DNA of 64,000 nt from NCBI GenBank assembly GCA_963801715.1, contig CAWDGB010000022.1:165109-229108 (forward strand). The letters are read 5' to 3'. Below are positions 9,281-17,589 of this stretch, in pieces. Origin of the DNA: CAVVJA01 sp963801715. GTDB lineage: Bacteria; Actinomycetota; Actinomycetes; Mycobacteriales; Jatrophihabitantaceae. A program made the position numbers and the translations under genes. The notes under the pieces were generated by a model, which saw only the letters and a list, made by a program, of their open reading frames with translations, ran no database searches and was not told the origin of the DNA. Within the stretch, counting starts at the first letter, position 1, and the number at the start of each line of letters is the position of its first letter.

Positions 9281-11179
9281 GTGTGCGGACTGATCGGATT
9301 CGTCTCTGCCGGAGAGGACGCGGCGGGCAACGTGTCGGCGATCGAGGCGTCGTTGAGCCAGATGCGGCACCGTGGCCCGGATGAGGGTGGCGTGTGGAGC
9401 GACCGCGACGTGTGCATCGGGTTTCGCCGCCTGTCGATCATCGACATCGACCGGAGCCACCAGCCGCTCCCCTACTTGGGGCGCTATCACCTGATCTTCA
9501 ACGGGGAGATCTACAACTACCTGGAGCTGCGTGATCGGCTGGCCCGCGACTTCGGTGCGACCTTCGACACGGACGGCGACGGTGAGGCGATCGTCGCGGG
9601 TTACCACTACTTGGGCGAGAACATCGTTCGTGAGCTGCGGGGAATGTTTTCGTTCCTCATCTGGGACGCGCAGGAGCGAATGCTGTTCGGCGCCCGGGAC
9701 TGGTTCGGCATCAAGCCGTTGTACTCGTATCTCGACGATCGAGGGGCGTTCTTCGCCAGCGAGAAGAAGTCGCTGCTGGCGATAGCTCCGCCGGGCGTGG
9801 CTGACGACCTCAATCACACGGCCTTGCAGCAGTACCTCACGCTGCAGTACGTGCCAGAGCCGGAGTCATTGCACAGTCGCATCCAACGGATCGAGTCAGG
9901 AACCTACTTCACACTTCGCCCCGGCCAGCAACCGCAGACTCGGCGATACTTCCAACCCGAGTTTGCCATCCGATCCGTCTCGGAGCCGGAGAAGCTGTAT
10001 CGCGAGATCACCGAGGTCCTCGAGGACTCGGTAGCCAAGCACATGCGAGCGGATGTCACGGTTGGCTCGTTCTTGTCCGGTGGCATCGACTCGACCGCGA
10101 TCGCCGCCCTCGCCAAGCGGCACAACCCGAAACTGCTCACGTTCACGACTGGTTTCGAGCGCGAAGGCTACTCGGAGATCGAAGTGGCCGCCGAGTCCGC
10201 CGCGGCGATCGGTGTCGAGCACATCACCAAGGTCGTCAGCCCACAAGAGATGATGGATGCGCTGCCCCTGATCGTCTGGTATCTCGACGACCCGGTGGCC
10301 GACGCGGCCTTGGTGCCGCTCTACTTCATCGCCCGCGAAGCCCGCAAACATGTGAAGGTCGTGCTGTCCGGTGAGGGTGCGGACGAGTTGTTCGGCGGCT
10401 ACCAGATCTACCGCGAGGCGATTGCGCTTCGCGCCTTCGACTACATCCCGCCGGTTGTGCGACGCCGGCTAGGCGCGGTGAGTGAGCGTCTGCCGGCCGG
10501 GATGCGCGGCAAGGACCTGCTGCGGCGAGGCTCGATCGGCATCGAGGAGCGGTACTACGGCAACGCACGCATCTTCCGCCCGGACGAGATGACCGAGGTC
10601 GTGCGCCAATTCGACCCCGCGACGTCGTATCTTGACGTGACCCGGCCGCTGTACGCAGCGACCGAGCACCTCGATGGGCCGACCCGGATGCAATACGTCG
10701 ACCTGTTCACGTGGCTCCGCGGCGACATCCTCGTCAAGGCGGACAAGATGACGATGGCGAACTCCCTCGAGCTGCGCGTGCCGTTCCTCGACATCGAGGT
10801 CTTCCGCGTCGCGTCGTCGGTCCCGACTGAACTCAAGCTGACCAAGGGCACGACGAAGTACGCGCTGCGGCGCGCACTCGCCGACATCGTGCCGCCGCAC
10901 GTGCTCAACCGGGACAAGCTCGGCTTTCCGGTGCCGATCAAGTTCTGGCTCAAGGATGTGATGTACGACTGGGCGCGCGACATCATCACTGAGTCTCAGG
11001 CCGACGACCTGATCGATCGCGGAGCGGCGCTGCGCCTACTGGCGGAGCACCGCACCGGCCCGCACGACTACTCGCGCAAGATCTGGACGCTTCTCGTGCT
11101 GCTGCTCTGGCACGGCATCTTCGTCGAAGGGCGCATCCGGCCGAGCATCCCCGAGCCGGTCTACCCCGTTCGCCTCTAG
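9281..11179 (+). CDS. asnB: Glutamine-hydrolysing asparagine synthetase
   Basis: AsnB makes asparagine from aspartate, ATP and glutamine-derived ammonia. The GTG start is immediately followed by the catalytic Cys2 (CGLIGFV) of the N-terminal glutamine amidotransferase domain. RRLSIID and FNGEIYNY follow. The synthetase half has the PP-loop SGGIDST near residues 266-272 and a C-terminal SLELRVPFLD motif. At 632 residues it is a normal full-length enzyme. It keeps the mycobacterial position next to ctaC and the adenosine-kinase-like gene. Confidence 0.95.
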   Translation: MCGLIGFVSAGEDAAGNVSAIEASLSQMRHRGPDEGGVWSDRDVCIGFRRLSIIDIDRSHQPLPYLGRYHLIFNGEIYNYLELRDRLARDFGATFDTDGDGEAIVAGYHYLGENIVRELRGMFSFLIWDAQERMLFGARDWFGIKPLYSYLDDRGAFFASEKKSLLAIAPPGVADDLNHTALQQYLTLQYVPEPESLHSRIQRIESGTYFTLRPGQQPQTRRYFQPEFAIRSVSEPEKLYREITEVLEDSVAKHMRADVTVGSFLSGGIDSTAIAALAKRHNPKLLTFTTGFEREGYSEIEVAAESAAAIGVEHITKVVSPQEMMDALPLIVWYLDDPVADAALVPLYFIAREARKHVKVVLSGEGADELFGGYQIYREAIALRAFDYIPPVVRRRLGAVSERLPAGMRGKDLLRRGSIGIEERYYGNARIFRPDEMTEVVRQFDPATSYLDVTRPLYAATEHLDGPTRMQYVDLFTWLRGDILVKADKMTMANSLELRVPFLDIEVFRVASSVPTELKLTKGTTKYALRRALADIVPPHVLNRDKLGFPVPIKFWLKDVMYDWARDIITESQADDLIDRGAALRLLAEHRTGPHDYSRKIWTLLVLLLWHGIFVEGRIRPSIPEPVYPVRL

Positions 11180-11229
11180 TCTCCGGCACCGGCCGATCGC
11201 CGTGCTGATGATCGGGAACCGGTCCGGTG

Positions 11230-12219
11230 TCAGCGGATCGACGCGAAGTGCGGGCGGACATCGGCGGCGACGTCCGGGCCGTAGGACTCGTCGAGGCGCT
11301 TGAGGAAGTCGTCTCGCCGCACCTGGTACTCCTGCGGGCCGACCGTCTCGAGCACGAGCGTCGCGAGCAAGCTGCCGACCTGGGCGGACCGCTCCCAGGA
11401 CAGGTGCCAGGACCGCGCCGTGAGGAATCCGGCCCGGAAACCGTCACCCACGCCGGTGGGATCGAGCTTGGCGTGCTCCTTGGCGACAGGCACGTGCAAC
11501 GGGTCGACGTCGCGGCCGGTTATCTCGACGCCGCGCGAACCCAGGGTTGTCACGCGCACATCGATTCGCTGCATGATCTCAGCCTCGGACAGTCCCGTCT
11601 TCGACTCCAAGAGGCTCTTCTCGTACTCGTTCGTGAACAGCAGGCTGGCGCCGTCGATCAGGGAAATCAACTCGGTCCCTGACATGCGGGCAATCTGCTG
11701 CGAGGGATCCGCCGCGAAGGCGAAGCCACGCTCCCGGCATTCGCTGCTGTGGCGCACCATGGCGGCCGGGTCGTCGGCGCTGATCACTACCAGTTCCGCG
11801 CCGGTCCGGGCGACCGCCGGCGCGAGCTCGATCAAGCGGGCCTCGCTCATCGCACCGGCGTAGAAGGACGCGATCTGGCACATCTCCTCGTCGGTCGTGC
11901 AGACGAAGCGGGCGGTGTGGTGGATCGAGGAGACATGCACCGATTGACAGTCGACTCCGTGTCGCGTTAGCCAACTGCGGTAGTCATCGAAGTCCGTACC
12001 AACCGCACCGAGCAGCACCGGCGCGCCGCCGAGTTGCGCCATGCCGAAAGCGATGTTGGCCGCGACGCCGCCCCGCCGGACGACGAGATCGTCAACAAGG
12101 AAGGACAGCGACACCTTGTGGAGCTGGTCGGCGAGGAATTGTTGGGAGAACCGACCGGGAAAGTGCATCAAATGGTCGGTCGCAATCGAACCGCTGACGA
12201 GGACGGGCACGGCAGGCAC
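11230..12219 (-). CDS. adoK: PfkB-family carbohydrate/adenosine kinase
   Basis: A ribokinase-fold kinase whose closest recognisable relative is the mycobacterial adenosine kinase Rv2202c, which occupies the same genomic position. Visible motifs are the N-terminal GSIATDHLMHFPGRF, RRGGVAANIAFGMAQLGG, and the catalytic DPTGVGDGF (anion hole and Asp base). GTG 12219 was chosen because similarity to PfkB proteins begins there; GTG 12210 is an alternative. Substrate assignment as adenosine rests on synteny and is less certain than the family call. Confidence 0.85.
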   Translation of the reverse strand: MPAVPVLVSGSIATDHLMHFPGRFSQQFLADQLHKVSLSFLVDDLVVRRGGVAANIAFGMAQLGGAPVLLGAVGTDFDDYRSWLTRHGVDCQSVHVSSIHHTARFVCTTDEEMCQIASFYAGAMSEARLIELAPAVARTGAELVVISADDPAAMVRHSSECRERGFAFAADPSQQIARMSGTELISLIDGASLLFTNEYEKSLLESKTGLSEAEIMQRIDVRVTTLGSRGVEITGRDVDPLHVPVAKEHAKLDPTGVGDGFRAGFLTARSWHLSWERSAQVGSLLATLVLETVGPQEYQVRRDDFLKRLDESYGPDVAADVRPHFASIR

Positions 12220-12289
12220 GGTACCCAATCGCCCCACGGATTCCGAACTCCGCCGCTTTCCCGGCAGCCCCGACCTGAGCGGACTTCGA

Positions 12290-12670
12290 CTAGCCGCAGA
12301 AGGAGTTGCCGCAGGCGCAGCCTCCGCCGGCGTTCGGGTTGTCGATGGTGAAGCCCTGCTGCTCGATCGTGTCCGTGAAGTCGATCGTCGCGCCCACCAG
12401 GTAGGGCGCACTCATCCGGTCGACGACCAGCGGCACACCGCCCTGCTCGACCTCGATGTCCCCGTCGAGGGCGCGCTCGTCGAAGAACAACTGGTACTGC
12501 AGCCCTGAGCAGCCACCCGGCTGCACCGCAACCCGCAGCCGCAGGTCGTCGCGACCTTCCTGGTCGAGCAGCGCGCGGACCTTGATCGCGGCTGTCTCGG
12601 TCAACGAGATGGACTCAGTCACCGGGGCAGTGGTCAGCTCGACGGGAGTGGTCGTCTGAGAGGCGGTCAT
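12290..12670 (-). CDS. erpA: Iron-sulfur cluster insertion protein, HesB/ErpA type
   Basis: An A-type carrier that delivers Fe-S clusters to apo-proteins. The 126 residues contain the three conserved cysteines: Cys54 in PGGCSGLQY and Cys118/Cys120 in GGGCACGNSFCG, the expected C-x63-C-x-C spacing. The start ATG is preceded by GAGGAG. It lies upstream of the adoK-like gene on the same strand, as in mycobacteria (Rv2204c). It may supply clusters to nearby Fe-S proteins such as NadA, QcrA and LipA. Confidence 0.93.
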   Translation of the reverse strand: MTASQTTTPVELTTAPVTESISLTETAAIKVRALLDQEGRDDLRLRVAVQPGGCSGLQYQLFFDERALDGDIEVEQGGVPLVVDRMSAPYLVGATIDFTDTIEQQGFTIDNPNAGGGCACGNSFCG

Positions 12671-12771
12671 CGATCTCCTCGGAAAGGTCAGGCCACAGCG
12701 ACTTGCTGCTGCGACCAGAGGTGTGCCGTGCGATTACATGCTACGCGTCCCGGCATTGTCCAAGCTGCAGG

Positions 12772-13767
12772 TCAGGCCCGCCGGATCTCCGTCCCGTCGA
12801 CCCGGATCGCAACGGCATGCAGACCGGACGTCGCCGGTCCGCTGATGAGCGAGCCGTCAGCGGCAAAGGTCGAGCCGTGGCACGGGCAGTGGAAACCGTT
12901 GGACCCTGAGACGAACATCACGGGACAGCCCTGATGCGGGCATACCGCGTCGTAAGCGGTGAACTGCCCGGCCGAGAGCTGCAGAATCCACGTCGGGTCC
13001 CCGGTGACCGGGTCGGTGACCTGCTTGCCGCCACCGACTGGTACCTGAGATGTCGTCGCCAGCGCAGCCCCGGTCCCGGTGCCGGCGCCGGACGCGGACG
13101 GCCCCGCGGTCGGGGAGCTCGACGAGCGACGAAACAGCGTCGCCCCGGCCGCCAGCACTCCGCCGAGGACCGCCGCGCCGGCGATGAGGACGGCCCGTCG
13201 GAACCGGTCCTCGCCGGTGTCGGGTCGACGTGCCTTTACGGCGTCCAGCCAGGCGTCGAGCGACCACACGCCGCCGGCACCAGCCAGGAGCAGCGGGGTG
13301 AAGGCGAACAGGTAGGCCAGGTCGGCGCTGGTGTACCACGGTTCGGCGCCCCAACTGACGGTCAGCCATAGCGACAAGGCCAGAACCATGCCACCGAAAG
13401 CCGCGACACGGGTGAGCAGTCCGAGCGCGATGCCGATGCCGACCGCGATCTCAGCGAAGGCAATCAACAGGCCGAATGCGAAGGTGTGGTCCGCGACCGG
13501 ACCGAGCAAGGACCGAATCGGGCTAGCGCTGCGCACTGCAGCCAGCGTGGCGTGCAGTGACGTCGGCGACGACTGGTCGAGGAAGCGAGTATCGGCGATC
13601 TTGGAGATGCCCGCATACAGGTACACGACCGCGAGATAGCCCCGCAGCGGCAGTAACGCCCAGCCGACCGGTCGGGGCGGGGGCTGTCGCGCCGCGTGTC
13701 GCTCTGGTGGTTGCGGCTGTTGTCGGGTCAACGGCGCTCCGGGTGCAGGGCTTCGGGCACTGTCCAT
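12772..13767 (-). CDS. DoxX-Rieske fusion membrane protein
   Basis: A two-domain protein of 331 residues. The N-terminal half is a DoxX/DoxD-like four-helix membrane domain (LRGYLAVVYLYAGISKIAD, FGLLIAFAEIAVGIGIALGLLTR and following helices). A further helix (AVLIAGAAVLGGVLAAGATLF) and a Ser/Thr/Gly-rich linker lead to a C-terminal Rieske domain with ligands CPHQGC and CPCHGSTF. DoxX-like proteins couple to quinone, so a membrane quinone redox role is plausible, but the donor is unknown. It is divergent from nadA with only about 48 bases between starts. Confidence 0.85.
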   Translation of the reverse strand: MDSARSPAPGAPLTRQQPQPPERHAARQPPPRPVGWALLPLRGYLAVVYLYAGISKIADTRFLDQSSPTSLHATLAAVRSASPIRSLLGPVADHTFAFGLLIAFAEIAVGIGIALGLLTRVAAFGGMVLALSLWLTVSWGAEPWYTSADLAYLFAFTPLLLAGAGGVWSLDAWLDAVKARRPDTGEDRFRRAVLIAGAAVLGGVLAAGATLFRRSSSSPTAGPSASGAGTGTGAALATTSQVPVGGGKQVTDPVTGDPTWILQLSAGQFTAYDAVCPHQGCPVMFVSGSNGFHCPCHGSTFAADGSLISGPATSGLHAVAIRVDGTEIRRA

Positions 13768-13803
13768 CTGATCACGCGAACGTCGCGGGCGCCGGGGCAC
13801 CCG

Positions 13804-13809
13804 TAAATT
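13804..13809 (+). promoter_or_regulatory. Predicted -10 box of nadA (leaderless)
   Basis: TAAATT ends 7 nt before GTG 13816. No Shine-Dalgarno is present, so nadA is predicted to be translated from a leaderless mRNA. Confidence 0.45.
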
Positions 13810-13815
13810 GGTTAC

Positions 13816-14980
13816 GTGACCTTTACCGAACCCCAAGCGATGTCACATGCGCTGCTCTTGCTCGGGAGGGGTAGCGACCCGCAGTCCGAACGTGGCGTCG
13901 ACTGTCCGGGGGCACTACCAGAGCCGTCGGATCCGAGGCTCGTCGAACGCGCCATCGCCGCCAAGGATGCTCTCGGCGACCGAGTGTTCGTACTAGGTCA
14001 TCACTACCAACGGGACGAGGTCATCGCCTTTGCCGATGTGACCGGTGACTCCTTCAAGCTCGCTCGGGATGCCGCCGCGCGACCCGGTGCCGAATACATC
14101 GTCTTCTGCGGCGTGCACTTCATGGCCGAATCGGCCGACATCCTGCACGGCCCCCAGCCAGCCGGTCGTACTACCGGATCTGGCCGCTGGCTGCTCGATG
14201 GCCGACATGGCCGGCTACCAGCAGGTGCTCGACGCCTGGGACGTGCTGACCGATGCGGGTGTCGCGAAAGTCACGGTTCCGGTCACGTACATGAACTCGA
14301 CGGCCGCCATCAAAGGGTTTACCGGTGCCCATGGCGGCACCGTGTGCACGTCGTCGAATGCCGAACGCGCGCTGCGCTGGGCACTCCAACGTGGCGAGAA
14401 GGTGCTGTTCCTGCCCGACCAGCACCTGGGTCGCAACACGGCGGTGCGAGAGCTTGGCCTGTCCCGATCCGACTGCGTCGTGTTCGACCCACACCGTCCA
14501 GGCGGTGGCCTGTCCGCCGATCAGCTGCAGGCTGCGACCATGATCCTCTGGCGGGGGCATTGCTCGGTGCACGGCCGGTTCACGCCGGAGAACGTCGACG
14601 AGGTGCGCAACCGCATCCCTGACGTCAACATTCTGGTGCATCCCGAGTGCCGGTATGACGTCGTCGAGAAGGCTGACGTGGTCGGATCCACCGAGATGAT
14701 CATCCGGACGCTCGACGCAGCCCCGCCCGGGTCGTCGTGGGCCGTTGGCACCGAGCTCAACCTGGTCCGCCGCCTGGCTGACCGGCATCCGGACAAACAG
14801 ATCGTGTTCCTCGAGAAGACGGTCTGCTACTGCTCGACCATGAACCGCATCGACCTTCCGCATCTTGTCTGGTCGTTGGAATCGCTCGTGCGCGGGCAGG
14901 TCGTCAATCGGATCACCGTCGAGGAGACAGTGGCCGCGAACGCTCGAGTGGCACTCGACCGGATGCTCGCATTGCCCTGA
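13816..14980 (+). CDS. nadA: Quinolinate synthase A (one frameshift)
   Basis: NadA condenses iminoaspartate with dihydroxyacetone phosphate to quinolinate using a 4Fe-4S cluster. The first frame gives VLGHHYQRDEVIAFAD, GDSFKLAR and IVFCGVHFMAESADILHGP. The second gives VVLPDLAAGCSMADM, TYMNSTAAIKG, CTSSNAERAL, FLPDQHLGRNTA, HPECRYDVV and the C-terminal EKTVCYCSTMNRI cluster site. A single extra C in a run near 14155 separates the frames. Removal gives HGPSQPVVLPD. All expected motifs are present, so the gene is probably intact in the organism. Confidence 0.93.
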
Positions 14981-15033
14981 GCCGTCTGCGCCGAGCCCGA
15001 ACTTGCGCCGACCGACCCGATGGACAGCGGAGC

Positions 15034-15039
15034 TACCCT
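15034..15039 (+). promoter_or_regulatory. Predicted -10 box of the DUF3043 gene (leaderless)
   Basis: TACCCT ends 8 nt before GTG 15047. This supports GTG 15047 rather than the upstream in-frame ATG at 15020 as the start. Confidence 0.4.
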
Positions 15040-15046
15040 CGGGAAC

Positions 15047-15655
15047 GTGAACTTTTTGCACCGCCGGTCGGAAGAGCCGGAACCGGAGCCGGAAGAAGAG
15101 GTGACCGTCCCCGGCTCGGCACCCAAGGGTCGGCCGACGCCGAAACGGCGAGACTCGGCACCACGGCGCCCGACCGTCACCCAGGCTCCGCGGAATCGCA
15201 AGGAAGCGGTCAAGTACCAGAAGCAGCAGGCGGCCCGGGCCAAGACCAATCCCGCCACCGGCCGGCCCCGCAGCACCGCCGAGACGCGAGAAGCGATGCG
15301 CCGCGGCGATCCGTCGGCACTCCCCCGGCGGGATCAGGGACCTGAACGCAAGCTCGCCCGGGACTGGGTCGACTCCCGGCGGATGCTGTCCAACTACCTG
15401 TTGCTGCTCTTCCCACTGATGATCATCAGCATTCAGATACCAGTACTGAATTTCGCGGTTCTCGCCATCTTTCTGGCGCTGCTGTTCGAGTGGTACCTAA
15501 CCGGCCGCCGGATAAAGACGCTTGCCGCGCAGCGCGGCCTGGAGAAGTCGAGCAGCGGACCGATGGCGGTGGGGTTCTACGCCGGCAGCCGCGCCTACAT
15601 GCCACGACGCTGGCGTATGCCGGCTCCGCAGGTGGGTATCGGCGACAAGATCTGA
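15047..15655 (+). CDS. DUF3043 membrane protein (Rv2206-like)
   Basis: A 202-residue conserved actinobacterial protein. The N-terminal half is charged and disordered-looking (EEPEPEPEEEV, then Lys/Arg-rich RNRKEAVKYQKQQAARAK). The C-terminal half has two helices (NYLLLLFPLMIISIQIPV and FAVLAIFLALLFEWYL). Family function is unknown to me. It sits in the Rv2206 position, normally next to cobT. Here the B12 operon has been placed between them. Confidence 0.85.
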   Translation: MNFLHRRSEEPEPEPEEEVTVPGSAPKGRPTPKRRDSAPRRPTVTQAPRNRKEAVKYQKQQAARAKTNPATGRPRSTAETREAMRRGDPSALPRRDQGPERKLARDWVDSRRMLSNYLLLLFPLMIISIQIPVLNFAVLAIFLALLFEWYLTGRRIKTLAAQRGLEKSSSGPMAVGFYAGSRAYMPRRWRMPAPQVGIGDKI

Positions 15656-15663
15656 GGCCCTAA

Positions 15664-15864
15664 TCAGCCCTCGGTCAGCGGCATCGGGCCGTACACGAGT
15701 CTGCCGTCCTCGAACAGAGTCACCTGGGCGATCCCGGCGGCGGCAAGTTCCCGCCATGTTTCGCCCAGCCAGCTCTCCGCGTCGGACTGACTCGGATGGG
15801 TCGGCGACGGGAGAGCCTGCGACGGCGTCCCATCGGCACCCTCGAGCCGCCACACCCAGCTCAC
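15664..15864 (-). CDS. Small conserved actinobacterial protein (WVWRLEG type)
   Basis: A 66-residue protein beginning VSWVWRLEGADG, with SQSDAESWLGETWRELAAAGI and a C-terminal LVYGPMPL. This is a recurrent small actinobacterial protein of unknown function. The GTG at 15864 is preceded by GAGGCGAG. The frame stays open upstream but that sequence is Arg-rich and unlike the family. It converges with the DUF3043 gene, and the riboswitch lies behind it on the other strand. Confidence 0.65.
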   Translation of the reverse strand: MSWVWRLEGADGTPSQALPSPTHPSQSDAESWLGETWRELAAAGIAQVTLFEDGRLVYGPMPLTEG

Positions 15865-15959
15865 GGAATCTCGCCTCCTCGCCCGCAAACGAACACCGCG
15901 CTCGGTCACGCGTTCCTCCCTCCCGGCGGCGCGCCTGATCATCTTAGGTCGGCTGTGCC

Positions 15960-16100
15960 GTTGACCAGGACCACGCGGTGTGGTGACATGAGCGGCGCAC
16001 CAGTCGATCCAGCATCAGGGGAAGCCGGTCGAACTCCGGCACTGACCCGCAGCCGTGGGCCCACGCGAGTGGACGAGTCGGAATGCCTGGGCCGGATCGT
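15960..16100 (+). promoter_or_regulatory. Cobalamin (B12) riboswitch
   Basis: The leader contains the B12-box architecture in order: a GGTGTGGTGAC element near 15977, the GGGAAGCCGGT...ACTCCGGC hairpin (16018-16040), CACTGACCCGCAGCCGT (16040-16056), a variable stem CCCACGCGAGTGG, and the closing GAGTCGGAATGCC. The last B12-box base lies about 130 nt before the GTG of the first operon gene (16219). Sequestration of that gene's GAGGA ribosome site or early termination are both possible outputs. It predicts that the whole 16.2-23.3 kb operon is switched off by adenosyl- or methylcobalamin. Confidence 0.9.
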
Positions 16101-16218
16101 CACTCCATCTACGCCGTCGTGGTCTGCGGTGGGAGTCTCGAGGATGCGTCGGCCGGGAACCAACAGTGGCCGAAGCGGCCGCGTGACTTCGTCGCCGGCC
16201 CCTGTCCCGAGGACACCC

Positions 16219-17589
16219 GTGACCCTGCGCAGCCGCCTCCGTGGCTTCATCGTCGCCGCCGCCATGATCCTCCCGCTGAGCGTGGCCGCGTCCGCGGCCG
16301 CCGCACCCGACCCCGACCACGCTGCCGCGGACAGCGGATCGGCCTACCTCGTGACCCAGCTGGTGGACGGCACGCATGTGAACTTCGCCGGCACGTCGGA
16401 CCCCGACTACGGGCTGACCGCCGACGTGGCCATCGCGCTTGCGGCCACCGGGGGACACGATGAGACGCTAAGTCGTGTCGTCGGATATCTCGCGGCGCAC
16501 GTCGCGGACTATGCCGATCCCAATGGCGCAGGAGCCTTTCCCGGGCCGTACAGCGGCGCCATGGGCAAACTGGCACTGGTCGCCGAAATAACCGGGCAGG
16601 ATCCGCAGGCGCTCGGCGGATTCGACCTGCTGACGGCGCTCACCTCGCACGTGTGCACAAGCGCCGACGCCGCATCGATCGCGGCTGGAACGTGTACCGC
16701 GGTCGGCGACTTCTACCAAGCGTTCTCCGGAATCTCCCAAGCGCTGGGCGTGCTGGCCCTCGCCCGCGGCGGAGTCACGGTGCCAGCGAGCGCGGTTACC
16801 CGGCTGGAGCAGCTGCAATGCTCGGACGGCGGATTCTCCAGTGTCCTGATTGCGCCAGGCTCCTCGTGCACGTCGGATGTCGACGCGACCGGCTATGCAA
16901 CGCAGGCGTTCGATCTGGTTCCGGGCGCCACCACCGTTGTGCAGTCGGCTAAGTCGTACCTGCTTTCCGCGCAAGGCGCGGGCGGTGGATACACCGGCGC
17001 GGCCGGGGTCAACGCCAATTCCACCGGTCTCGCCGTGCAGGCATTGCTGACCCTCGGCGGTCCGGGGTCGGACACGGCTATCACGGCCGGGTTGGCCTTT
17101 CTGCTGACGCAGCAGAATTCCGACGGTGGCTTCGACCCCAACAGCACGACGAACAGGTCAGATGCCCGCGCGACCACACAGGCGGTGCCGGCGCTGGCGC
17201 GAACGAGCTTGACCACGCTCAGCGATCCGGTCACCGCAGTCCCACCGACGCCCAGCCCGACAAAGTCGCCCACGCCCAGCCCGACACCGACGTCGACGAA
17301 GCCGACGACGCCGGGTTCGACGGCGACGACGTCTGCCGCCGCAGCGCCGGGTACCCACTCTGAGGCTGCAACGACGACTGCGGCACTCGAGACGGTGTCC
17401 CCGCTGGCCGCGACTCCCGAGGCAGCCGAGCTTGCCGCCACGGGCCTCGACCGCCATCGGGTGGGCTGGGAGGCCGCGCTCGCCGGCGCGCTGGTCCTCG
17501 GCGGCGTCGGCCTCCTCGTGCTCAGTCGACGGCGCCCGGCCAAGGCCGTGGGTTCCCGGCGCAGGCAGGCCGGCGGTCGACGGCATTGA
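16219..17589 (+). CDS. Secreted alpha/alpha-barrel (prenyltransferase/squalene-repeat) protein with LAATG sorting signal
   Basis: From GTG 16219 (SD GAGGA) the protein has a signal peptide (FIVAAAMILPLSVAASAAAA), then six helical-repeat units. QxxDGGF-type turns lie near residue 200 (QCSDGGF) and residue 298 (QQNSDGGF). This is the repeat of the alpha6/alpha6 barrel shared by squalene/prenyltransferase enzymes and by intrinsic factor/transcobalamin. Several paired cysteines are present. A Pro/Thr/Ser wall-spanning stretch (PTPSPTKSPTPSP) precedes LAATG near residue 405, a membrane helix, and an RRR tail. This is a class-E-like sortase signal. Position directly behind the riboswitch and before an ECF transporter supports cobalamin binding at the cell surface; that role is inferred. 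Confidence 0.85.
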   Translation: MTLRSRLRGFIVAAAMILPLSVAASAAAAPDPDHAAADSGSAYLVTQLVDGTHVNFAGTSDPDYGLTADVAIALAATGGHDETLSRVVGYLAAHVADYADPNGAGAFPGPYSGAMGKLALVAEITGQDPQALGGFDLLTALTSHVCTSADAASIAAGTCTAVGDFYQAFSGISQALGVLALARGGVTVPASAVTRLEQLQCSDGGFSSVLIAPGSSCTSDVDATGYATQAFDLVPGATTVVQSAKSYLLSAQGAGGGYTGAAGVNANSTGLAVQALLTLGGPGSDTAITAGLAFLLTQQNSDGGFDPNSTTNRSDARATTQAVPALARTSLTTLSDPVTAVPPTPSPTKSPTPSPTPTSTKPTTPGSTATTSAAAAPGTHSEAATTTAALETVSPLAATPEAAELAATGLDRHRVGWEAALAGALVLGGVGLLVLSRRRPAKAVGSRRRQAGGRRH

